From Symbiodinium natans (taxonomy: Eukaryota > Sar > Dinophyceae > Suessiales > Symbiodiniaceae), in the NCBI GenBank assembly GCA_905221605.1, contig CAJNDS010002817.1, positions 221,326 to 269,509 on the forward strand: 48,184 nt of DNA. Direction: 5' to 3'. A program made the position numbers and the translations under genes. This document shows, one piece after another, positions 11,399 through 21,830 of the stretch. The notes under the pieces were generated by a model. It worked only from the letters and a program-made list of their open reading frames with translations, ran no database searches and had not been told where the DNA came from. The stretch's first letter is position 1, and each line of letters opens with the position of its first letter.

Positions 11399-11775
11399 CT
11401 AGTATTGGGGGGAGGAGGGCTCGTGATTTAGTATTGGTGATTTAGTATTGGGAGGAGGCCCGGGCTCGTAAATTAGTATTGGGGGGAGGCCCGGCTCGTG
11501 ATTTAGTATTGCGGGAGGCCCGGGCTCGTGATTTAGTATTGAGGGGAGGCCCGGGCTCGTGATTTAGTATTGGGGGGAGGCCCGGCCTCGTAATTTGGAG
11601 GCCCGGGCTCGTGATTTAGCCCGGGCTCGTGATTTAGTATTGGGGGGTGGGGGATGCCCAGGCTCGTGATTTAGATTGCGGGAAGGCCCGGGCTCGTAAT
11701 TTTTAGTATGGGGGGGAGGCCCGTGCTCGAGTTTTAGTATTGGTGGAGGCCCGGGCTCCGTGGTTTAAAAAAAAA
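11393..11775 (+). repeat. 31-bp tandem repeat, forward arm
   Basis: Units of AGTATTGGGGGGAGGCCCGG plus GCTCGTGATTT, with gaps and point changes. The reverse complement of the same unit forms a second array at 14158-14372, so the two arrays face each other across about 2.4 kb. Confidence 0.93.
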
Positions 11776-11799
11776 AAATAGTACTTTGGGCAGGATGAT

Positions 11800-12537
11800 G
11801 CCCCCGCCCCCACCCCCATTTGGAAATAAATGATTACTTGAATTAATTGCATACTTGAATTAATTCAATTACTTCAATTAAGTGATTTATTCCAAAGGGA
11901 TGTGGAACAATTGATTAATGAATTATTAAAATGAATTTCAATTACTTCAAGTAATTCATTATTTCCATGGAATAGGATCCCCAGCCCCCACCCCCCCCCT
12001 TTGCGCAAAATGAATTAATTGAAGTTAATTGAATTAATTGAATTAATATTTAATTACTTGAAATAAATGAATTAATTGAATTAATTGAATTAATCGAAAT
12101 AATTCAACTAATTCAATTAATTCAATTAATTCATTTATTTCCAAAGGGAGGTGGAATTAATTGAATTAATTGAAATAATTCAATTATTTCAATTAATTCA
12201 ATTAATTCAATTAATTCATTTATTTCCAAATGGGGGGGATTCCCCAGCCCCCACCCCCCCCCCTTTGGAAATAAATGAATTAATTGAATTAATTGAATTA
12301 ATTGAATTAATTGAATTAATTGAATTAATTGAAAATAATTGAATTAATTCAATTAATTCAATTAATTCCACCTCCCCTTTGGAAATAAATGAATTAATTG
12401 AATTAATTGAATTAATTCAATTAATTCAATTAATTCAATTAGTTCAATTAATTCAATTAATTCATTTATTTCCAAAGGGGGGGGGGTGGGGGCTGGGGAA
12501 TCCCCCCCATTTGGAAATGAATGAACTAATTGAACGA
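11800..12537. repeat. AT-rich hairpin cassettes (GAATTAATT)n, first block
   Basis: Each cassette starts CCTTTGGAAATAAATGAATT, runs through GAATTAATT units, switches to the complementary AATTCAATT phase and ends ATTTATTTCCAAAGG, so it can fold into a hairpin of about 100 nt. Cassettes are separated by G-run/C-run spacers containing GGGGGCTGGGGAATCCCCC. Six-frame readings are ELIELIEL/QLIQLIQ repeats and are not genes. Confidence 0.93.
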
Positions 12538-12544
12538 AATTATT

Positions 12545-13327
12545 TAAACTATCGCGGCTCGATTTGGCCAAATTTTGCCGGGCAGCTTCCGGGCAAAATT
12601 TGGCCAAATCGGGCTGCCCTTCGTATGCGATGAGAAATGCGTGGCTCGATTTGGCCAAATTTTGCCCGGAGGCTGCCCGGCAAAATTTGGCCAAATCGAG
12701 CCGCGCATTTCTCAGCGCGTACGACGAGCAGCCCGATTTGGCCAAATTTTGCCCGCAGACTTCCCGGCAAAATTTGGCCAAATCGAGCCGCGATAGTTTA
12801 AATAATTTCGGGCCTCCAGAAAGGCGCGGCTCGATTTGGCCAGATTTTGCCGGGCAGTCTGCGGGCAAAATTTGGCCAAATCCGGCTGCTCGTCGAACGC
12901 GATGAGAAATGCGCGGCTCGATTTGGCCAAATTTTGCCGGGCAGCCTCCGGGCAAAATTTGGCCAAATCGAGCCGCGCCTTTCTGAAGGCCCGAAATTTT
13001 TAAACTATCGCGGCTCGATTTGGCCAAATTTTGCCGGGCAGCCTCCGGGCAAAATTTGGCCAAATCGGGCTGCCCTTCGTATGCGATGAGAAATGCGTGG
13101 CTCGATTTGGCCAAATTTTGCCCGGAGGCTGCCCGGCAAAATTTGGCCAAATCGAGCCGCGATAGTTTAAATAATTTCGGGCCTCCAGAAAGGCGCGGCT
13201 CGATTTGGCCAAATTTTGCCGGGCAGCCTCCGGGCAAAATTTGGCCAAATCGGGCTGCCCTTCGTATGCGATGAGAAATGCGTGGCTCGATTTGGCCAAA
13301 TTTTGCCCGCAGACTGCCTGGCAAAAT
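12545..13327. repeat. GC-rich palindromic array built on ATTTGGCCAAATTTTGCC
   Basis: Nine cores each read ATTTGGCCAAATTTTGCC, a 10-12 bp GC-rich loop, then GGCAAAATTTGGCCAAAT, near-perfect inverted repeats of about 56 bp. Three connector types alternate, and some appear in both orientations, for example the CGATAGTTTAAA block near 12790 and its complement near 13005. Being palindromic, both strands give the same peptide motif (AKFCPEAARQNLAKSS), including a 320-residue minus-strand reading. The last core is cut at GGCAAAATACG by the hairpin element. Confidence 0.94.
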
Positions 13328-13403
13328 ACGTTTTGGGGCCTGTTTTCCTCTTGTTAAAGACGATTCCCAGCTTCCAAATAGACCCTATTTAAGCTGCACA
13401 CGG
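13328..13403 (+). mobile_element. ~75-bp dispersed hairpin element, copy 2
   Basis: Runs from TACGTTTTGGGGCCTG to AAGCTGCACACGGGGGG, with AAATAGACCCTATTT as an internal hairpin. It shares about 75 bp with 14990-15066 and part with 5545-5600. It interrupts a palindromic core, which suggests insertion or a breakpoint. No target duplication was identified, so mobility is inferred. Confidence 0.6.
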
Positions 13404-14157
13404 GGGGGGGGTGGGGGCTGGGGAATCCCCCCCATTTGGAAATAAATGAATTAATTGAATTAATTGAATTAATTGAATTAATTGAATTAATTGAATTAAT
13501 TCAATTAATTCAATTAATTAAATTAATTCAATTAATTCCACCCCCCCTTTGGAAATAAATGAATTAATTGAATTAATTGAATTAATTGAATTAATTGAAT
13601 TAAGTCAACTAATTCAATTAATTCATTTATTTCCAAAGGGGAGGTGGAATTAATTGAATTAATTGAATTAATTCAATTATTTCAATTAATTCAATTAATT
13701 CAATTAATTCATTTATTTCCAAATGGGGGGGATTCCCCATCCCCCACCCCCCCCCCCCCTTTGGAAATAAATGAATTAATTGAATTAATTGAATTAATTG
13801 AATTAATTGAATTTCAATTAATGGATTTATTTCCAAAGGGGAGGTGGAATTAATTGAATTAATTGAATTAATTCAATTATTTCAATTAATTCAATTAATT
13901 CATTTATTTCCAAAGGGGGGGGGGTGGGGGCTGGGGAATCCCCCCCATTTGGAAATAATTGAATTAATTGAATTAATTGAACTAATTGAATTATTTGAAT
14001 TAATTGAAATAATTGAATTAATTCAATTAATTCAATTAATTCCACCTCCCCTTTGGAAATAAATGAATTAATTGAATTAATTGAATTAATTCAATTATTT
14101 CAATTAATTCAATTAATTCATTTATTTCCAAATGGGGGGTGGGGGCTGGGGAATCCT
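13404..14157. repeat. AT-rich hairpin cassettes, second block
   Basis: Same cassettes as 11800-12537: ATTTGGAAATAAATGAATT, GAATTAATT runs, ATTTATTTCCAAA, with G-run or C-run spacers. Spacers occur in both orientations. Confidence 0.93.
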
Positions 14158-14372
14158 CCTCCCCCCAATACTAAACCACGAGCCCGGGCCTCCCCCCAAT
14201 ACTAAATCACGAGCCCGGGCCTCCCCCCAATACTAAATTACGAGCCCGGGCCTTCCCGCAATACTAAATCACGAGCCCGGGCCTCCCCCCAATACTAAAT
14301 CACGAGCCCGGGCCTCCCCCCAATACTAAATCACGAGCCCGGGCCTCCCCGCAATACTAATTTACGAGCCCG
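14158..14372 (-). repeat. 31-bp tandem repeat, reverse arm
   Basis: About seven units of CCCCCCAATACTAAATCACG plus AGCCCGGGCCT, the reverse complement of the 11393-11775 unit. Confidence 0.95.
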
Positions 14373-14935
14373 GAATGGTGCCCCCCCCCATTTGGAATTA
14401 ATTGAATTATTAATTGAATTAATTGAATTAATTGAATTAATTCAATTAATTCACCCCCCATTTGGAATTAATTGAATTAATTGAATTAATTCAATTAATT
14501 CCATTAATTCAATTAATTCCATTAATTCATTTAATTCAATTAATTCCAAAAGGGGGGGGGGGTGAATTAATTCAATTAATTCAATTATTTCCAAATGGTG
14601 CCCCCCCCCCCGCCCCCAGCCCCGAGCCCCCCACCCCCCCATTTGGAATTAATTGAATTAATTGAATTAATTGAATTAATTGAATTAATTGAATTAACTG
14701 AATTAATTGAATTAATTCAATTAATTCACCCCTCATTTGGAATTAATTGAATTAATTGAATTAATTCAATTAATTCCATTAATTCAATTAATGGAATTAA
14801 TTCATTTAATTCAATTAATTCCAAAAGGGGGGGGGTGAATTAATTGAATTTATTCAATTAATTCAATTAATTCAACCTCCCCAAGTGTAAATAAATTAAT
14901 TAATTGAATTAATTGAATTAAATTCTGTCTTGGCA
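14373..14935. repeat. AT-rich hairpin cassettes, third block
   Basis: GAATTAATT/AATTCAATT cassettes with CCATTTGGAATTAATT ends and C-run spacers. This variant lacks the AAATAAATG end sequence of the first two blocks. Confidence 0.92.
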
Positions 14936-14939
14936 ACCC

Positions 14940-15110
14940 TACAGAACCTAAAATAGGGTCTATTTGGAAGTTGTCTCTTGTAAATAAGTATACGTTTTGG
15001 GGCCTGATTTGCTCTTTAAAACACGAGTCTCAGCTTCCAAATAGACCCTATTTAAGCTGCACACGGGGGGGGGGGGGGTAGGGGGAGAGTGGGGGGGGGG
15101 GTGGGGGCAA
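14940..15110 (+). mobile_element. ~75-bp dispersed hairpin element, copy 3, plus a fragment and poly-G
   Basis: A fragment in opposite orientation (AAATAGGGTCTATTTGGAAG, 14952-14971) precedes a full copy at 14990-15066 that ends in GCTGCACACG and a long G run broken by T and A. It closes the satellite complex on the right as the 5545-5600 copy opens it on the left. Confidence 0.7.
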
Positions 15111-15164
15111 ACCCCAAACCCGAAGGAAACATTGTCCCCAAACCCAAAACCCCAAGCCCTAAAC

Positions 15165-16656
15165 CTTAAATCCTGAACCCATGCCCAGGCTGCTGTTTGC
15201 ATTTCCTGGGAAAAGTGCCGCTGGACTGCATTAGAACCAGTCAGCGCATTCAGTACTCCATAGGATTTAGGGTTGGGTTGGGGTTTAGGGTCTAGGGTCT
15301 AGGGTTTAGGGCCTAGGGTCTAGGGTTTAGGGTGTTCGGGTTTAGGGTGTTAGGGCTTGAGCTGTTCACACTCAAGCACACCATCCGGGAGCCCAGAACG
15401 TCCCATCTTTCTCGCCCCACCCCTATTTGAACTCTGAAGGAACCTGGGCTGCATGCAGGGTTTAGGGTTTAGGGTTTAGGGTTTAGGTTTAGGGTTTAGG
15501 GTTTAGGGTTTGGGGTTTGGGGTTTGGGGTTTGGGGTTTGGGGTTTAGGGTTTAGGGTTTAGGTAGGGTTTAGGGTTTAGGGTTTGGGGCTTAGGGTTAG
15601 GGTGTAGGGTGTTAGGGCTTAGGGTGTAGGGTGTTAGGGTTGAGGGTCTAGGGTATTACAAAGCTCAGGCTGAAGGCGCATGCATGTGAGTCTGATTTCG
15701 TCACTGAATACCAGAAACGCCAGCATAACCCCAGCCCGGTACTTGGTTGGCTCAAGTAGGGGGTTTAGGGTTTGGGGTTTAGGGGCGGAGCGTTCAGGCT
15801 TCAGACTTTACGGTTTAGGAATGAGGTTCAAGCCCTGTTCAGGGTTATACGGGGTTAAGGACTTAGGGTGACGCAGGCCGAAACACTCCTAAACTTGAAG
15901 AACGCCTCTGTAAGGATATGGTAGGGTTTGGCGTTTAATTGGGGTTGGCGCCGTAAACCCATAAAATCTCAGCCCTAAACTCTCAACACGTCTCAACCCT
16001 AATCTTAAACAAGAGCTTTGCTAGGCTGTAGAGGGTTGCAAACCTTCGTGGGGCGCATACCAGCTGGGCTTTGGATTAAGCTACTTCGGGTCTTCTCCAG
16101 GTAACAGCTAGGTTTACGATAATAAGGGGCCCCTCATACAGACACCCAAAGAGTAGCATCCCCTCGAAAACAAGGACCCCAATAAGGTACCCCTATTCTC
16201 GGAAACCCCCAGTTGAAGTCTCGTGACAGCTGCATCTCGCAGCCATTCCACGGCCCGGATTTTGCCCAGTTGCCAGAGATGGCGTCCGCGGTGACGGCTG
16301 ATGCGACTCTGCCGCGTTTTGACGAACGCTCCGGAATCCCTAATCCCTAATCCCTAAACTAAACCCTAAACCCTAGACCCTAAACCCGACTAATTAAACC
16401 CTAAACCGTCAACCTGAAGGTTTGATCCTAAACCTTTGGGCGTGAGCTTTCTGGCGTCGTAGAAGCGGCGTGCTTGGACTTGCCGGACATGCCGAGACTC
16501 CAAGGTACAGCCCAGTACAGGCCATAAGTTGCACCCTACAGTTTAGGTTTTGGGGTCTAGGCTAGGGTATTACAAAGCTCTTGTGCAAGCTTCTGCCGGC
16601 ACATGCTCCCAGCACTTCTTTCTGCTTTCTCCACTTCGAGACAGTTCTGTGAGCGC
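15165..16656 (-). CDS. Multi-exon gene of unknown function (copy C of a three-exon module)
   Basis: Minus-strand exons, high to low: 16656-16574 (ALTELSRSGESRKKCWEHV, donor TT|gtaata), 16497-16434 (LGMSGKSKHAASTTPESS, donor AAAG|gtttag), 16308-16228 (RGRHLWQLGKIRAVEWLRD, donor GCT|gt) and 16091-16061 (TRSSLIQSPA, donor G|gtatgc). Lengths 83, 64, 81 and 31 give phases 2, 0, 0, so the chain stays open. Less certain exons follow near 15710-15665, 15430-15385 and 15218-15170. The 64-, ~81- and 31-nt exons recur at 34658-34381. The peptides are basic and Ser-rich with no recognised domain. Telomeric tracts fill the introns. The start, and the lower end, were not located. Confidence 0.5.
15255..15660 (+). 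repeat. Large degenerate telomeric tract
   Basis: TTTAGGG units with GTTTGGG, GTCTAGG and GTGTTAGG variants, broken by a non-repetitive island at about 15350-15455. It is antisense to the surrounding minus-strand exons. Confidence 0.93.
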
Positions 16657-16737
16657 CTTCAGGTAATTCAGAGTTCAGGGTTTAGGGTTTAGGGTTTGTA
16701 CGAAGGACCTTTATGTACTATTTGGCGTGTGGCTTGG

Positions 16738-19130
16738 CTTCTTCAGGCAGAATTTAGGAATTTAAGGAATTTAAAGAATTTAAGGAGGCCGGGCCTTAAT
16801 TTAAATTTTTTTAAATCCTTAAATTCCTGAATTAGGGCTAATTTAGGAATTTAAGGAATTTAAAGAATTTAAAGAGGCCTAAATTCTTTAAATTCTTTAA
16901 ATTCCTAAATTAAATTAAATTGGTTCTGGGCCGTAATTTAAAATTTTATAAATTCCTTAAATTCCTTAAATTCCTAAATTAGGGCTAATTTAGGAATTTA
17001 AGGAATTTAAAGAATTTAAAGAGGCCTAAATTCTTTAAATTCCTTAAATTCCTAAATTAGCCCTAATTTAGGAATTTAAGGAATTTAAGGAATTTATCAA
17101 ATTTTAAATTAGGGCCCAGAACCAATTTAATTTAATTTAGGAATTTAAGGAATTTAAAGAATTTAAAGAGGCCTAAATTCTTTAAATTCCTGAAATTCCT
17201 AAACTAGGGCTAATTTAGGAATTTAAGGAATTTAAAGAATTTAAAGAGGCCGAAATTCCTTAAATTCCTTAAATTCCTGAATTAAATTAAATTGGTTCTG
17301 GGCCGCAATTTAAAATTTTACAAATTCCTTAAATTCCTTAAATTCCTTAAATTCCTAAATTAGGGCTAATTTAGGAATTTGAGGAATTTAAAGAGTTTAA
17401 AGAGGCCTAAATTCTTTAAATTCCTTAAATTCCTAAATTAGCCCTAATTTAGGAATTTAGGGAATTTAAGGAATTTAAGGAATTGAAAAAATTTTAAATT
17501 AGGGCCCAGAACCAATTCAATTTAATTTAGGAATTTAAGGAATTCAAAGAATTTAAAGAGGCCTAAATTCTTAAAATTCCTTAAATTCCTAAATTAGGGC
17601 TAATTTAGGAATTTAAGGAATTTAAGGAATTTAAGGAATTTAAAGAATTTAAAGAATTTAAAGAGGCCGAAATTCCTTAAATTCCTTAAATTCCTGAAAT
17701 TCCTAAATTAAATTAAATTGGTTCTGGGCCCTAATTTAAAATTTGATAAATTCCTTAAATTCCTTAAATTCCTTAAATTCCTTAAATTCCTTAAATTCCT
17801 TACATTCCTTAAATTCCTAAATTGGGGCTAATTTAGGAATTTAAGGAATTTAAAGAATTTAAAGAGGCCTAAATTCTTTAAATTCCTTAAATTCCTAAAT
17901 TAGCCCTAATTTAGGAATTTAAGGAATTTTAGGAATTTTAGGAATTTATAAAATTTTAAATTAGGGCCCAGAACCAATTTAATTTAATTTAGGAATTTTC
18001 AGGAATTTAAAGAATTTAAAGAGGCCGAAATTCCTTAAATTCCTTAAATTCCTAAATTAAATTAAATTGGTTCTGGGCCGTAATTTAAAATTTTATAAAT
18101 TCCTTAAATTCCTTAAATTCCTTAAATTCCTAAATTAGGGCTAATTTAGGAATTTAAGGAATTTAAAGAATTTAAAGAGGCCTAAATTCTTTAAATTCCT
18201 TAAATTCCTAAATTAGCCCCTAATTTAGGAATTTAAGGAATTTAAGGAATTTAAGGAATTTAAAAAAATTTAAAATAGGGCCCAGAACCAATTTAATTTA
18301 ATTTAGGAATTTAAGGAATTTAAAGAATTTACAAAGGGCTAAATTCTTTAAATTCCTTAAATTCCTAAATTAGCCCTAATTTAGGAATTTAAGGAATTTA
18401 AGGAATTTAAGGAATTTAAGGAATTTAAGGAATTTAAGGAATTTAAAAAATTTTAAATTAGGGCCCAGAACCAATTTAATTTAATTTAGGAATTTAAGGA
18501 ATTTAAAGAATTTAAAGAGGCCTAAATTCTTTAAATTCCTTAAATTCCTAAATTAGGGCTAATTTAGGAATTTAAGGAATTTAAGGAATTTAAGGAATTT
18601 AAGGAATTTAAAAAATTTTAAATTAGGGCCCAGAACCAATTTAATTTAATTTAGGAATTTAAGGAATTTAAAGAAGTTAAAGAGGCCTAAATTCTTTAAA
18701 TTCCTTAAATTCCTAAATTAGGGCTAATTTAGGAATTTAAGGAATTTAAGGAATTTAAAAAATTTCAATTTACGGCCCAGAACCAATTTAATTTAGTTTA
18801 GGAATTTAAGGAATTTAAAGAACTTAAAGAGGCCTAAATTCTTTAAATTCCTTAAATTCCTAAATTAGCCCTAATTTAGGAATTTAAGGAATTTAAAAAA
18901 TTTCAAAAATTTAAAATTAAGGCCCAGAACCAATTTAATTTAATTTAGGAATTTAAGGAATTTAAAGAATTTAAAGAGGCCTAAATTCTTTAAATAAATT
19001 CCTTAAATTCCTAAATTAGCCGTAATTTAGGAATTTAAGGAATTTCTGAAATTTAAAAAGCAACGCCGAAATTCGCTAAATTCCAGAGGAATTTCAAGAC
19101 ATTTTTGAATTTGAGAATTTTTTAAAGAAT
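16738..19130. repeat. AT-rich palindromic satellite (AATTTAAGG / CCTTAAATT)
   Basis: AATTTAAGGAATTTAAAG runs alternate with their complement. Two punctuation motifs recur: AGAGGCCTAAATT at many turning points, and GGTTCTGGGCC or its complement GGCCCAGAACC. The motif orientation alternates near 16922, 17109, 17292, 17511, 17719, 17973 and 18069, then stays GGCCCAGAACC to the right end. No gene was seen. Confidence 0.95.
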
Positions 19131-19312
19131 TTATTCACCATCATCCCCCATCATCCCCCATCATCTTCATCATCCCCCTTCATCCCCCATCATCTTCATC
19201 ATGCCCCTTCATCCCCCATCATCGTCATCATCCCCCATCATCTTCATCATCCCCCATCATCCCCCATCATCCCCCATCATCCCCCATCATCTTCATCATC
19301 CCCCATCATCCC
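19131..19312 (+). repeat. CATCATCCCC minisatellite
   Basis: Ten-base CATCATCCCC units with CATCATCTT interruptions. The proline/histidine-rich open frame across it is a by-product. Confidence 0.95.
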
Positions 19313-19373
19313 ACATTTCCGGCCGGAAATGTGTCATGGTCTGTAAGACGGAAAAGATGACACATTTCCGGCC
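19313..19373. repeat. Cruciform: 20-bp perfect palindrome overlapping a 17-bp perfect stem
   Basis: ACATTTCCGGCCGGAAATGT (19313-19332) is a perfect palindrome. GGCCGGAAATGTGTCAT (19321-19337) pairs perfectly with ATGACACATTTCCGGCC (19357-19373) around a 19-nt loop. The two foldings compete. It sits where the minisatellite ends. Confidence 0.9.
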
Positions 19374-19619
19374 TGACCAAATTATTCACAATTGAAAGGT
19401 TTTCTGTAAACGCTGGCGCGCCCTTAACCTTGAAGCGAAAGTTTTTGAAACCCTAGCAAAGGTTATTGGTAAACCCTAGCGTGCCCAAAACCTCAAAAAC
19501 GAAAGATCCATTCAAATACTAAAAGCCTTAAAATCCCGAAAGGCGTAGAGTCCTTAAACTCCAGCAAAACTTCAGCAGAGAAGAAGGCAAGGTGTTTTCA
19601 AGATAAAAAGGGGTCTCAG

Positions 19620-20455
19620 GGTCTCAGGGTTTAGGGCGTAGGCGCTTAGGCGCTCAGGCGCTTAGGAGCTTAGGAGCTTAGGGTTTAGGGTCTAGGCGCT
19701 TAGGCGCTCAGGAGCTTAAGAGCTTAGGAGTTGATGGTTTAGGGTTTAGGGTTTAAGGGATTAGGGGGTAGGCGCTTAAGCGCCTAGGCGCTTAGGAGCT
19801 TAGGAGCCTAGGTTTTAGGGTTTAAGGTCTATAAGGGTTTAGGGGGTAGGCGCTTAGGTGCTCAGGAGCTTAAGAGCTTAGGAGCCGGGACCCAGGGACC
19901 TTCTTTTAAATTTTATCATTTCCTTAAAACCCTTAACAATCTTGAAAGCCCGGGCCTTCTAGATTTTGAGGGTTTTAAGGTTTTTTCAAAGTTAAAAAGG
20001 CGGGGAGGCCCAGCGCCTGCCCCTTAATCCTTAAACCCTAAACCCTAAGCTCCTAAGCTCCTAGGCTCCTTAGCGCCTAAGCGCCTACCCCCTAAACCCT
20101 TAAACCTTAAACCCTAAACCCTAAGCTCCTAAGCTCCTGAGTGCCTACCCCCTAGATCCATAAACCCTGAGCTCCAAAGCTCCCTAAGCTCCTCAGCGCC
20201 TACCCCCTAAACCCTTAAACCCTAAACCCTAAGCTCCTGAGGTCCTAAGCGCCTAAGCGCCTACCCCTAAATCCTTAAACCCTCCTAAGCTCCTAAGCTC
20301 CTCAGCGCCTAAGCGCCTACCCCCCAAACCCATAAACCTTAAATCAAACCCTATAAACCCTAAGCTCCTAGGCTCCGAAACCCAGAAGCCTAAACCCCTA
20401 ACTATAAGCTCCCAAGCTCCTCCTAAGCGCCTCAGCGCCTACCCCCCACGCCGTG
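19620..20455. repeat. Telomere-derived minisatellite with GGCGCTTAGG / GGAGCTTAGG variants
   Basis: GGCGCTTAGG, GCTCAGG and GGAGCTTAGG decamers mixed with TTTAGGG on the left, and their complements on the right. The units look like expanded derivatives of the telomeric heptamer. Confidence 0.85.
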
Positions 20456-20504
20456 AGACCCCGGGACCCCTTTCAAATTTTAAAGTATTTTACTTCGAAC
20501 ATCC

Positions 20505-20928
20505 CCACCTTAGGGATTTGGATTGGGCTTGGGCACTCCAGCGAGGGAGTCTCTGGGTTGGGCATTCCAGGGAGTCTCTAAACTGGGCACTCCAGGAAGA
20601 CTCTACTCCACTCCAGACTCTCTGGGCATTGCAGGGAGTCTCTGGGGTTGGGCACTCCAGGGAGACTCTGGGGAAAACTGTGCACTCTAAAAGACTCTGG
20701 GGTTGGGCACTCCAGGGAGACTCTGAAAAAACTCTGGGGCTGGGGATTTCGGGAAACTCTGGGCACTCCAGGGAGACCCTGGGGTTGGGCACTCCAGGAG
20801 TCTCTGGCTGGGCAATTCGGGGAGTCTTGAATTTCTGTAATTGGGCAGTCCAGGGAGTCTCTAGGAGTAGACCGGGCGAGGAGAAGAGTTCCGGGCGAGG
20901 AGAAGAGTTCCGGGCGAGGAGAAGAGTT
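20505..20928 (+). repeat. GGGCACTCCAGGGAGTCTCTGG minisatellite and 19-bp triplet
   Basis: Irregular units of about 25-35 bp carry GGGCACTCCAGG and GAGTCTCTGGG. They are followed by three exact 19-bp repeats, CCGGGCGAGGAGAAGAGTT, at 20872, 20891 and 20910. Frames across it are repetitive and not called. Confidence 0.9.
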
Positions 20929-21044
20929 GAATTTAAAATCTAACGACCCCACACCGAAGGTCGGGAAAAACCCTTGCCTTCTTCTCCGCTGAAATGTTCT
21001 AGGCTTTAAGGATTTTGAGAGATTTGAATATTTAAAAGGAGCTT

Positions 21045-21330
21045 TCGTTTTTGAGGTTGAGGGCACGCTAGGGCTGGCAAAAGTCCTTTGCTAGGGTTTA
21101 CAAAAAACCCTTTCGCTTAAACGGGTTTACAAAATGCTTTCGTTTTTGAGGATGGGGGCACACCAAGGTTTACAAAGATCCTTTCGTTTTTGAAGTTGAG
21201 GACACACTAGGGTTTACACAACAACTGACCTTCTGACGTCGCAGGCGTACCAGGTTGATAAACAAACCTTTCGTTTTTGATGTCGGGGACATATCGAGGT
21301 TCAAACCAAGCCTTTCGTTTAAAAATTATG
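21045..21330 (+). repeat. Diverged ~55-65-bp tandem repeat (CTTTCGTTTTTGAGG)
   Basis: CTTTCGTTTTTGAGGTTGAG followed by a GGCACACTAGGGTTTACAAA-like block recurs about five times. From 21330 to 21650 I see no repeat or convincing exon. Confidence 0.75.
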
Positions 21331-21659
21331 GCGCTTTAAGGTTTTGCAAGGCAACAGCTTTCGCTAACGTTGTTGCAGTCTTACGTTTTCAACTCTTTAA
21401 GATATTTACCAGGCAACCTGAAGAGCATTTTTGTAAATAAACAGTACGATTGAGGTCTTAGGTCTCCACTCTAAATTTTGATATTTTGCACTCACCAGAA
21501 CTAAAACTGTTTGCATCGTTCAGTTACCGTGATGTTTGCCCAACGTTGATATCTTGAGCCTCCTAAATTTTTTGAAAAAACTCAAGACCTCAATTCGACT
21601 CTTCAAAATCTTTAAATCATGGGCCCTCTAACAGAACACCCTTTAAATGGCTCAGTGTG

Positions 21660-21830
21660 GTTCTTTTATTCATCGCATCTCTCCCTCTTTCTTTCTCTTT
21701 CGCTCTCGCTTTCTCTCTTTCTCTCTCTCTCTCTCTCTTGCCTTTGTCTCTGTCGCTCTCTCTCTCTCTCTCTCTCTCCCTCCCTCCTTCCTTCCTTCCT
21801 TCATCCCTTTCTCTTCTTCTCTTCCTTCTG
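21660..21830 (+). repeat. (CT)n-rich microsatellite
   Basis: Long CT/TC runs, then CCTTCCTTCCTTCC. It starts another purine/pyrimidine-biased domain. From 21830 to 22795 an open frame without ATG (21984-22496) has no recognisable features and no gene is called. Confidence 0.9.

Larger units (their letters stand above)
19395..21130. repeat. Nested inverted repeat, about 1.7 kb
   Basis: Outer arms: 19400-19620 (AGAGAAGAAGGCAAGG near 19577) against 20960-21130 (CCTTGCCTTCTTCTC near 20974). Inner arms: GGTAGGCGCTTAGG units at 19620-19890 against CCTAAGCGCCTACC units at 20040-20450. The centre, near 19960, holds a non-repetitive stretch. Identity is moderate, so the palindrome is old. Confidence 0.75.

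Noticed and set aside
14451-14656. Leu/Ile/Glu-repeat open frames in the AT cassettes
   Set aside because: Direct translation of GAATTAATT repeats.
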